From Firmicutes bacterium UBA6806 (lineage in GTDB: Bacteria > Bacillota > Clostridia > Peptostreptococcales > Acidaminobacteraceae): a stretch of 46,971 nt of DNA. This document shows positions 24,792 to 31,543 of this stretch, piece after piece; position 1 is the first letter of the stretch, and each line of letters starts with the position of its first letter. The DNA is taken from NCBI GenBank assembly GCA_002452745.1, contig DKFC01000028.1:1-46971 (forward strand), read 5' to 3'. The notes below the pieces were generated by a model. The model did no database searches. It was not told the origin of the DNA and saw only the letters and a program-made list of their open reading frames with translations. Made by a program: the position numbers and the translations under genes.

Positions 24792-26868
24792 TTTCTATAA
24801 CCACCCCTTTGCCCTTTCCCTTCTGAATCATCTTGTTCTTCTTTCGATAATCCCACGATTTTGTAACGATTTCCATGTCATAATCCTCTGGGTAGAGCTC
24901 ATCTGATTTTATATGAAGTGATAGCCTCTTATGATTGACCTTAAACTTTTTATCTCTGACTTGAATCGTGATATCACCTCGTCGATCCTCTGTCTCTAAG
25001 ACAATTCCAGTTCGCTTCATGGTGTGCACGTAAACAGCATCCCCCACTTGGAATTTTGGTTTTTTCCGCTTGACAAACACATCTGATCTTAGATTTGGTT
25101 CTACTGTAGTCTGTTTCGATACTCCATTTGAGTCGCAGCTGCATTCATCACCACTTTTCTGCTTCGTCTGTACTTCATAGTCCTCACTTACCTGTGAAGG
25201 CGCTATATTGAAGGTATTAATAATTTCATCGTAATTTCCTTTTTCCCTATAGCAGAGTTCATGAGCTCTCTCTATAAGCGCTTTGTCCATACCAAGCCTC
25301 AACGCAATTAGCAGGGCATTACTATCCCCTGATTTACCTATAATCAACCGATAGGCAGGTTTTAGGCTTTGAAGATTAAAGGCCATACTTCCGTTTAGAA
25401 AAAGCGGATGGGTGTTTGCAAAATCCTTAATTTCATTATAGTGGGTTGACGCTAAAATCATAGCAGCCTTTTCCGCCAATTGTTCAAGCACCGCAATCCC
25501 AATTCCCATGCCCTCGCCAGGGTCTGTTCCAGCGCCAATCTCGTCGAGAATAACCAGTGTCCTTGACGTGGTTCTTTCAATAATTTCGATGATATTGGTA
25601 ATGTGTGAAGAAAACGTACTCAAATTTTGAGCGATGCTCTGCCCATCTCCAATATCACAGAGAACACTGTCAAATATGGGTAGCTTGGTACCGCTTTCTG
25701 CCGGGATGTGAAGCCCAGCCTGTGTCATGAGGACAAATAGTCCAATGGTCTTCATACAAACAGTCTTTCCACCTGTGTTTGGCCCTGTAATCACCAAGTG
25801 CCTCTTTGGCTGTTTCATTTCCAGATTCAGCGGTACGGCTTTTTCTTCCAAAAGGGGATGTCTGCCCATGACGATTTTCAAGGCTTTCGAATTCGTCAAT
25901 TCTGCTGCAACACCATCCATTTTGCGACTCATTTTGCCCTTGGCAAAGATGAAGTCATAATGTGTCATAACCTCATAATTTAATTCCAGCTCTCTCATTT
26001 CATGTGCCACTTGGTTGCTGAGTGTCGATAAGATTTTATAGAGTTCCTGTTCTTCATCACCTCTTAACCCAGTCAACTCTTCTTGAAGTTTCTTAACTGC
26101 TGCTGGCTCTATAAAAAGCGTATTCCCCGATCTTGACCTGTCTAAGATATTCCCATCAAAGGCCTTTTTATGCTCACTCTTCACTGGAATGACATACCTG
26201 CCATCCCTTTGGCTTACAAGTGCGTCTGCAAACATGTGCTGATAAGCCCCTCCAGTAAGATACTGATTTAATTTTTGTCTAATTCGATCTTCGATTTCAG
26301 CGATCTTCCGTCTGATTTTATAAAGCGTTTGTGTGGCATGGTCATCTACTCGGCTGTTGACAATGGCTTGTCCTATGGCATCTGACAAATCCTCCAATGA
26401 GTCAATTCCAGAAGCATAGGTCACTACTTTCGGCGCCGCATATGCTTTATCTGCCATAAATCGAATCATCCTCTGGCAGTCCTTTAAAAAATAGGCAACT
26501 GCCTCAAGTTCCTTTGGTCTCAGGACTTCTTCTCTTTTTAGTTTAGCCAGAGCACTTCTGACGCCTTCCAGTCCATTCAGTGGCACACTGGTGTTGATTT
26601 TTAGAATTTCAGCAGCCTCTGTGGTTTCGTCTAAATGTCTTTCAATGAGGACTGGATCTTGCATCATCTCCAGATGATCTATTTGCTGTTTAGCGGCCTC
26701 CGAGATGGCATACGCCTTTAACTGTTCTCTTATTACATCAAATTCTAGTTTACTATTTGTCATTTTCAACCCTTTTTGCTTATTTTTTTGGAACTCACTT
26801 TGATCTATTGGGGTTTGCTGACCCTCTATTTTGTGTTGCTCTGATTTTATTTGATCTGTTTTATTCAT
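24784..26868 (-). CDS. mutS2: MutS2-family ATPase without the Smr nuclease domain
   Basis: This 694-residue MutS-like protein has the core and lever regions followed by the ATPase: Walker A GPNTGGKT (362-369), LCDIGDGQSIAQNLSTFSSH, and Walker B LVILDEIGAGTDPGEG, then STHYNEIK. Canonical MutS2 (about 780 residues) ends in a KOW and a Smr endonuclease domain. Here a KOW-like stretch remains (FQVGDAVYVHTMKRTGIVLE) but the sequence stops after a short basic tail, so Smr is absent. MutS2 proteins act on recombination intermediates or stalled ribosomes. The start at 26868 follows AGGAG, but residue 36 (MTNSKLEFDVI, preceded by AAGGG) is where relatives begin, so the first 35 residues may not be translated. 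Confidence 0.85.
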   Translation of the reverse strand: MNKTDQIKSEQHKIEGQQTPIDQSEFQKNKQKGLKMTNSKLEFDVIREQLKAYAISEAAKQQIDHLEMMQDPVLIERHLDETTEAAEILKINTSVPLNGLEGVRSALAKLKREEVLRPKELEAVAYFLKDCQRMIRFMADKAYAAPKVVTYASGIDSLEDLSDAIGQAIVNSRVDDHATQTLYKIRRKIAEIEDRIRQKLNQYLTGGAYQHMFADALVSQRDGRYVIPVKSEHKKAFDGNILDRSRSGNTLFIEPAAVKKLQEELTGLRGDEEQELYKILSTLSNQVAHEMRELELNYEVMTHYDFIFAKGKMSRKMDGVAAELTNSKALKIVMGRHPLLEEKAVPLNLEMKQPKRHLVITGPNTGGKTVCMKTIGLFVLMTQAGLHIPAESGTKLPIFDSVLCDIGDGQSIAQNLSTFSSHITNIIEIIERTTSRTLVILDEIGAGTDPGEGMGIGIAVLEQLAEKAAMILASTHYNEIKDFANTHPLFLNGSMAFNLQSLKPAYRLIIGKSGDSNALLIALRLGMDKALIERAHELCYREKGNYDEIINTFNIAPSQVSEDYEVQTKQKSGDECSCDSNGVSKQTTVEPNLRSDVFVKRKKPKFQVGDAVYVHTMKRTGIVLETEDRRGDITIQVRDKKFKVNHKRLSLHIKSDELYPEDYDMEIVTKSWDYRKKNKMIQKGKGKGVVIENE

Positions 26869-26880
26869 GGTATTTTCTCC

Positions 26881-26934
26881 TAAGTTCTTTCTTACTTTAA
26901 TAAGTTCTTTCTTAATACAATGAGTTCTTTCTCA
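26881..26934 (-). repeat. Three 14-bp palindromes at exact 20-bp period before mutS2
   Basis: TAAGTTCTTTCTTA occurs at 26881-26894 and 26901-26914, and TGAGTTCTTTCTCA at 26921-26934. Each has 4-bp inverted arms around TTCTTT. In the third copy both arms change together, so pairing is kept. The first copy touches the AGGAG of mutS2. Confidence 0.9.
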
Positions 26935-26995
26935 TAATATGTTGTTTGCAGGCCACTTATAAGTCGATTCTTCTCCGATCCTGTATTTTAGGTAC

Positions 26996-27028
26996 AAAAA
27001 AAGGAAGTAGATGCACTCCTACTCCCTT
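26996..27028 (-). terminator. Second (downstream) terminator after the structured RNA
   Basis: AAGGAAGTAG (27001-27010) pairs with CTACTCCCTT (27019-27028) with one wobble pair. A run of A on the left gives U on the minus strand. It may back up the terminator at 27045. Confidence 0.8.
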
Positions 27029-27038
27029 TTGCTTGCAC

Positions 27039-27061
27039 AAAAAAACCGCGCTTAGCACGGT
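27039..27061 (-). terminator. Terminator of the structured RNA
   Basis: ACCGCGC (27045-27051) and GCACGGT (27055-27061) form a 7-bp hairpin with a 3-base loop; seven A residues on the left become a U-run. Confidence 0.85.
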
Positions 27062-27226
27062 AAATTACAGGTATCGTAATCGTGTTCTAAACTAAACTGA
27101 TGCGGTAAAATGGCACGATAAATAACCCCTCTAGGGCTCCATTTTACACACGCTATCAAGTTATTTGCTTAGAACGAACACACTCACAAACATACCTCTA
27201 TTATTTTGACTTATAAATTAACCTAC
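27045..27226 (-). ncRNA. ssrS: Structured noncoding RNA of about 180 nt, probably 6S RNA
   Basis: A strong promoter and a terminator delimit a transcript of about 180 bases with no coding sense. Its ends pair: GGT-x-AATT with AATT-x-ACC, then AGGTAT with ATACCT, then GTGTTC with GAACAC. A large unequal central bubble follows (CGTTCTAAGC...). A terminal rod has TTGAT/ATCAG, GCG/CGC and TAAAATGG/CCATTTTA around a CCCT/AGGG hairpin. A single rod with a central bubble, this length and its own promoter are the hallmarks of 6S RNA, the regulator of RNA polymerase. The sequence itself is not conserved enough to prove it by eye. Confidence 0.55.
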
Positions 27227-27232
27227 ACTTAT

Positions 27233-27260
27233 ATTATACATCATGTTCATAGGTTTGCAA
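27233..27260 (-). promoter_or_regulatory. Promoter of the structured RNA
   Basis: TATAAT (27233-27238 on the complement) and TTGCAA (27255-27260) are 16 bases apart. This promoter lies back to back with that of the flavin reductase gene. Confidence 0.75.
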
Positions 27261-27269
27261 TAAGGAATG

Positions 27270-27278
27270 TGTTATAAT
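27270..27278 (+). promoter_or_regulatory. Extended -10 promoter of the flavin reductase gene
   Basis: TGTTATAAT is an extended -10 element with no good -35, 34 bases before the ATG. Confidence 0.55.
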
Positions 27279-27312
27279 AGAGCAATAGAACATGAGATAA
27301 GGAAGGTAACAA

Positions 27313-27918
27313 ATGGGAAAACAATCTTGGAAACCGGGGACAATGGTCTATCCTGTTCCCGCTGCAATGGTCTCCTGCGGCACACTTGAAACGCCAAACA
27401 TCATCACAATCGCATGGACTGGCACAATCTGCACCAATCCGCCAATGACTTACGTCTCAGTGCGCAAAGAGCGTTACTCATATGACCTTATAAAAAACAG
27501 CGGCAGTTTTGTCATCAATCTGACAACTGCTTCGCTTGTAAAAGCCACTGATTTTTGCGGAGTAAAATCTGGAAGGGATACCGATAAATTTAAAATGACT
27601 GGCCTGACCGCCGTTCCTTCGGTAGCCGTAACTGCCCCTTCTATCTTTGAATCTCCAGTAAATATAGAATGCAAAGTCACTGAAATCAAAGAACTGGGTT
27701 CACATGATATGTTTCTAGCTGAAGTTGTAAATGTCACGATTGACGACCAATTCATGGACAAAACTGGAAAATTTCGACTGGATAAGTCGGGCATTATCTG
27801 TTACAGCCACGGTGGATACTATTCCTTGGGCAACTTGCTTGGAACTTTTGGATACTCAGTGGCAAAAAAGAAAAAAAGAGGTAAATCCACTAATACCAAA
27901 AGGGCATCAAAGCGTTAG
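27313..27918 (+). CDS. Flavin reductase / flavoredoxin-family FMN-binding protein
   Basis: This 201-residue protein has the flavin-reductase-like split-barrel fold: PVPAAMVSCGTLETPNIITIAWTG at the N-terminus, NPPMTYVSVRKERYSYDLI and the strand FVINL follow. FCGVKSGRDTDKF is the usual loop next to FMN, and the HGGYYSLG near the C-terminus is common in flavoredoxins. It likely passes electrons between reduced donors and FMN or a partner protein. A lysine-rich tail closes the protein. The start follows AAGGAAGG. No redox partner is adjacent. Confidence 0.85.
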   Translation: MGKQSWKPGTMVYPVPAAMVSCGTLETPNIITIAWTGTICTNPPMTYVSVRKERYSYDLIKNSGSFVINLTTASLVKATDFCGVKSGRDTDKFKMTGLTAVPSVAVTAPSIFESPVNIECKVTEIKELGSHDMFLAEVVNVTIDDQFMDKTGKFRLDKSGIICYSHGGYYSLGNLLGTFGYSVAKKKKRGKSTNTKRASKR

Positions 27919-27926
27919 ATTATCCT

Positions 27927-28307
27927 CTACATGAGTATTTTTTCAGATGTTTTCGTCTTTGCTTGTGTCTGCGCGGACTTTCCCGACATGGCGGCTAACG
28001 CTTCATCATAACTTAAAAAACTATCTATGATTCCATTCAGGCGCATCATTGCTAGGTGTCTATTTAGTTTCATCTCCGGGTCAATGATGATTAGTCTCTG
28101 CTCCTGAAGAGAGAGCATTTTTGACAAATCCAATACGAAGCACAGAAGTTCATGATTGATTAGCTGCACATTTCTTATATCCAGAAACAGCGCTTTGATA
28201 TCGTCTTTTTTTCGAAGCATTTTAATCATGATATCGTCTTGGCTGTCTGTAATTTTAGAATCCATCTGCAAGGAATATATTTGTCGGTCTATTTCTTTTA
28301 GAATCAT
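27927..28307 (-). CDS. STAS-domain protein, anti-sigma-antagonist-like
   Basis: This 126-residue protein resembles the STAS fold of SpoIIAA/RsbV. The central strand ALFLDIRNVQLINHELLCFVLDL aligns with the pattern ending in DSSGLG of true antagonists. The phosphorylatable Ser position is replaced (NHEL instead of DSSG), so switching by phosphorylation of that site is not expected. The C-terminal 20 residues are a polar tail. The ATG at 28307 follows AGGTG. It is divergent from a PP2C-type phosphatase, and a palindrome lies between them, suggesting a shared signalling module. Confidence 0.65.
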   Translation of the reverse strand: MILKEIDRQIYSLQMDSKITDSQDDIMIKMLRKKDDIKALFLDIRNVQLINHELLCFVLDLSKMLSLQEQRLIIIDPEMKLNRHLAMMRLNGIIDSFLSYDEALAAMSGKSAQTQAKTKTSEKILM

Positions 28308-28369
28308 AATCCACACCTCACACTTAATTTATACTCAATATTCAACTACTTAATCACATTCATGCGATA

Positions 28370-28388
28370 ATTGATAAATATTATCAAT
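28370..28388. promoter_or_regulatory. Palindrome between the STAS and PP2C genes
   Basis: ATTGATAA-ATA-TTATCAAT has perfect 8-bp arms and lies midway between the two divergent genes, where a common regulator could bind. Confidence 0.55.
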
Positions 28389-28446
28389 TTGTAATATTTC
28401 CTATATTCACAAAAATTGATATACTCTACTACAACGACTGGAGGAA

Positions 28447-29904
28447 ATGGAATATCACATGCTAAGGGCCAATCATTTTTATATTGATTTTATTGAAAAC
28501 TGTGAAGTTGAACAGCATATTAGCGAAGAACTTCAAAGGAATTTTAACGGTGTCTTGTTTCACTTCCAAACCATTCAGGTTGGAACTGAACCAGAGTGTA
28601 TTTACGATTTGCTCGTCGGCAAGTTTGAACAGTTTCCGTCACTGGAATCCATACTGGAAATGCGAGCACATTATGAAGAGGTTCTCCTTATCAACGTCCC
28701 AACAGATGATAATATCTTTAAGGTTCTCTCTCAGTTCAGCAACATCAGAATTTTAAAACAACCTCTACTCGTAAATGAAATCTCATTTCATCTGACCAAT
28801 TATATGAACCGCGCTCTTTACAATGCAGAACACCGCATCTTGGACAACATTCTGATAAACGCTCAAAACTCAATTGTCATAACGGATTTGGACGGCAACA
28901 TTCTCTACGCAAATGAGTACTTCGAAAAAATATCTGGTTATGAGAAAAAAGAGTTAATTTCCAACTCACCTCGGGTTATCAAGAGCGATTATCACGATAA
29001 CGTCTTTTATAAAGAATTATGGGATACTATTACTGGCGGTAAAGTGTGGGAAGGCATCTTTGTCAACAAGAGCAAGGACCATTCTCTATTTTATGAAGAA
29101 GCCACTATTTCTCCTGTAAAAAACGCCTATGGCAATATTGAAAAGTTTCTTAAAATCGGAAAGAATATCACCCGAGAAAAGCTGCTCTTAGACCATCTAT
29201 CACAAGAAGTTAAACTGGCTAGAAGCGTCCTCGACTCTCTTTTGCCAAATAGTTTTGATGATGATGCCATTGGTTTTGACTACTACATGAATCACTACAA
29301 CGAAATTGGCGGTGATTTCATCTATTTTAACAAGACAGGGCCAGCCACCTATTATTTTGCTCTAATTGATGTCATGGGTCATGGGGTATCCTCTGCTTTG
29401 ATTGCCATTACTCTGACACAGATGTTCAAGGACTATATCAACTTCAAATCACTCAGTGACTCTGTAAAGGCCATCAACAAACTTCTCTGCGACTTAAACA
29501 CATCTGAGAACGAGCGCAGTCTCTTTGTCACAGGAATATTCATCGAGTTTGACCTTCGCAACAATCAAATGAAAGTTATCAACGCTGGTCATCCTGATTT
29601 GATCGTAAAAAGGTGGGATGGATCACTTGAACATTTGACTTCCAACAATATGCTGCTAGGCGTCATGGAGCCCCCAAATTATGAAAGCTATCTAGTTCCG
29701 CTTGATACGGTTCACAGGATTCTCAGCTTTACGGACGGCCTCTTTGAAACCAACAACGTCCCCTATGAAACTGCCCTTGATGTATTGGATGAATCCATCA
29801 CCCATCTTGGCAACCAAAAATTCTTTCAGGGGATCATGCACTCCTTTTCTAAAAATCAACATATTAACGATGACATTACAATCTGCAAAATTGAACTCAA
29901 ATAG
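28447..29904 (+). CDS. PAS-domain SpoIIE/RsbU-type serine phosphatase
   Basis: This 485-residue signalling protein has three parts. Residues 1-130 look like a receiver-type fold without a clear acceptor Asp. A PAS domain follows (about 137-245; IVITDLDGNILYANEYFEKISGY). A PP2C phosphatase of the SpoIIE/RsbU type ends the protein (about 285-485; GGDFIYF, ALIDVMGHGVSSALIA, FTDGLFE, NDDITI), with the metal-binding aspartates present. Such enzymes dephosphorylate STAS-domain anti-sigma antagonists. The start is uncertain: the ATG at 28447 is only two bases after GGAGG, and the ATG at 28459 is 14 bases away. The divergent STAS gene is the obvious partner but lacks the usual serine. Confidence 0.88.
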   Translation: MEYHMLRANHFYIDFIENCEVEQHISEELQRNFNGVLFHFQTIQVGTEPECIYDLLVGKFEQFPSLESILEMRAHYEEVLLINVPTDDNIFKVLSQFSNIRILKQPLLVNEISFHLTNYMNRALYNAEHRILDNILINAQNSIVITDLDGNILYANEYFEKISGYEKKELISNSPRVIKSDYHDNVFYKELWDTITGGKVWEGIFVNKSKDHSLFYEEATISPVKNAYGNIEKFLKIGKNITREKLLLDHLSQEVKLARSVLDSLLPNSFDDDAIGFDYYMNHYNEIGGDFIYFNKTGPATYYFALIDVMGHGVSSALIAITLTQMFKDYINFKSLSDSVKAINKLLCDLNTSENERSLFVTGIFIEFDLRNNQMKVINAGHPDLIVKRWDGSLEHLTSNNMLLGVMEPPNYESYLVPLDTVHRILSFTDGLFETNNVPYETALDVLDESITHLGNQKFFQGIMHSFSKNQHINDDITICKIELK

Positions 29905-29916
29905 CATCACCTAAAT

Positions 29917-29972
29917 TAAAAGCGACTGCTTTGGAGTAAACCCTTAGGTAAACTTCAAGGCAGTCGCTATTT
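29917..29972. terminator. Shared terminator of the PP2C gene and prs
   Basis: AGCGACTGC (29921-29929) pairs with GCAGTCGCT (29960-29968), with extra inner pairing. A- and T-rich flanks lie on both sides. Confidence 0.85.
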
Positions 29973-30015
29973 TAATCTCTTCTAGTCATCTTTTCTGGTC
30001 ACTTCTTACACTCAC

Positions 30016-31167
30016 TTATTTAACTGTCTTCTTGAACTGAATGAGCTCTTGAATTCCCTTTGCAGCATCCATGATATCACTGATGGACATATCGTAGTTC
30101 AGTCGATTGATAACCTTAGAAATATACTCAGACATATCCACTTCTGCAAACCAAGGTGATTCTTTAACTGTTGCTGGAATATAGGACAAGTTTGTAGTGT
30201 AAACTCTGTCAATATACCCCTCTTCATAAAAGTGATTAAACTTTTCAATGCCCTCAGTGAACAGTGCAAAAGTCGTTGCAATGAAGACTTTGCCCGCATC
30301 TCGTTTTTTGAGCTCAACAGCTATGTCAAAGATGGACTCTCCAGAGGAAATCATGTCATCTACAATCAAGATGTTGTTGTCTTTAACATCTCGTCCAATG
30401 TATTCATGCTGTACAATTGGATTTTTGCCCTTGACCACTTTTGAATGATCCCTTCTCTTGTAAAATAGACCGATATCACTTCCAAGGACACTTGAATAGT
30501 ATATCGCCCGATCCATCGCCCCAGTATCCGGGCTTATAATCAAGACTTTAGATGGATCTTGAAAAATATCCGCTTCATCGGTTAAAAACATCTTTACAAT
30601 ATCCATGGTTGGATATAGATTTTCAAACGAAATCAATGGAATTGCATTTTGAATTGTCGGGTCATGTGCATCAAATGTGATGATATCATCCACGCCAAGC
30701 TTTTCAAGTTCCTGTAGTGCCATAGCACAGTCCAAAGACTCACGCCCTTTTCTGCTATGCTGTCTTGAGGCGTACAGCAAAGGCATTAAAACTGTAATAC
30801 GCCTTGCCTTTCCAGCCATTGCGGATAAAACTCTTTTCAGATCTTGAATATGATCATCTGGACTCTTGTGATTTTCAAAGCCATGCATCATATATGTGCT
30901 GCTGTAATTGCCAATATCCGTCATGATATAGATGTCTTTTCCCCTGACGGACTCTTCGATGAAAACTTTTCCCTCACCATTTGAAAAGCGAATTTCCTTT
31001 TTGCCAATTAAATAGGTTTCTGGAATTTTATGTGTTTCTGTTTCGCAGACTTTTCGCATCTCTACTAAATATTGATCAATTCTACTTGCCAGTACTTCAC
31101 AATTGTCCATTGCAATGATGCCAAGCTCTCCATAGGGAACATGCAGCAAATAATCTTGTTTATTCAT
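30016..31167 (-). CDS. prs: Ribose-phosphate pyrophosphokinase (PRPP synthetase) paralogue
   Basis: This 383-residue enzyme should make phosphoribosyl pyrophosphate from ribose-5-phosphate and ATP. VLMPLLYASRQHSRKGRES is the flexible loop region, ITFDAHDP the conserved pyrophosphate-handling region, and ILIVDDMISSGES the PRPP-binding loop. It is about 65 residues longer than classical Prs (near 315) and lacks its usual start, which marks the second, larger clostridial paralogue type. The ATG at 31167 follows GGAG; an in-frame codon 21 bases earlier has no ribosome binding site. Its catalytic role is inferred; a regulatory role is possible. Confidence 0.82.
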   Translation of the reverse strand: MNKQDYLLHVPYGELGIIAMDNCEVLASRIDQYLVEMRKVCETETHKIPETYLIGKKEIRFSNGEGKVFIEESVRGKDIYIMTDIGNYSSTYMMHGFENHKSPDDHIQDLKRVLSAMAGKARRITVLMPLLYASRQHSRKGRESLDCAMALQELEKLGVDDIITFDAHDPTIQNAIPLISFENLYPTMDIVKMFLTDEADIFQDPSKVLIISPDTGAMDRAIYYSSVLGSDIGLFYKRRDHSKVVKGKNPIVQHEYIGRDVKDNNILIVDDMISSGESIFDIAVELKKRDAGKVFIATTFALFTEGIEKFNHFYEEGYIDRVYTTNLSYIPATVKESPWFAEVDMSEYISKVINRLNYDMSISDIMDAAKGIQELIQFKKTVK

Positions 31168-31302
31168 TTTATGCCATCTCCAATTCATATCCTTTTACAG
31201 GGACAGGCCCATCCTTCCCTCTCCAATTATCGCACATATTGCTCTAAATTTGTACCCGCAATTGAGATTAAACCGTTAAAAACATAGAGCTAATATGACC
31301 AT

Positions 31303-31342
31303 AAAAAAAACAGAACCCTCTTTAATAGAAAGAGAGCTCTGC
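31303..31342 (-). terminator. Terminator after tRNA-Val
   Basis: CAGA-GCTCTCTTT pairs with AAAGAGGG-TTCTG on the minus strand, followed by eight U. Confidence 0.85.
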
Positions 31343-31348
31343 TTATAA

Positions 31349-31424
31349 TGGTGCGAGATAAGGGACTCGAACCCCTGACTTTTTCCACGTCAAGGAAACA
31401 CTCTACCATCTGAGTTAATCTCGC
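31349..31424 (-). tRNA. tRNA-Val (anticodon GAC)
   Basis: A complete cloverleaf is readable on the minus strand: acceptor GCGAGAT / ATCTCGC, D-stem ACTC/GAGT, anticodon stem TTTCC/GGAAA with loop TTGACGT, T-arm AGGGG-TTCGAGT-CCCTT. CCA is encoded. Anticodon GAC reads valine GUC and GUU. Confidence 0.97.
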
Positions 31425-31483
31425 AAGTAACCACTTGTTTATTATGCCATAAAAAAGTGATTTTGAACAGACTAAATTTTAAA

Positions 31484-31510
31484 AAAACCCGGATTATTTT
31501 TCCGGGTTTT
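31484..31510 (-). terminator. Terminator of the chemoreceptor gene
   Basis: AAAACCCGG (31484-31492) and CCGGGTTTT (31502-31510) form a perfect stem; the A-run on the left serves the minus strand. Confidence 0.9.
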
Positions 31511-31543
31511 CGGGCATCAATACTCTGAAAATTCACACTTTTA

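Noticed and set aside
26996..27230. T-box leader for mutS2
   Set aside because: No AGGGTGGNACCGCG-like T-box sequence; the ends of the RNA pair with each other and the gene is not amino-acid related.
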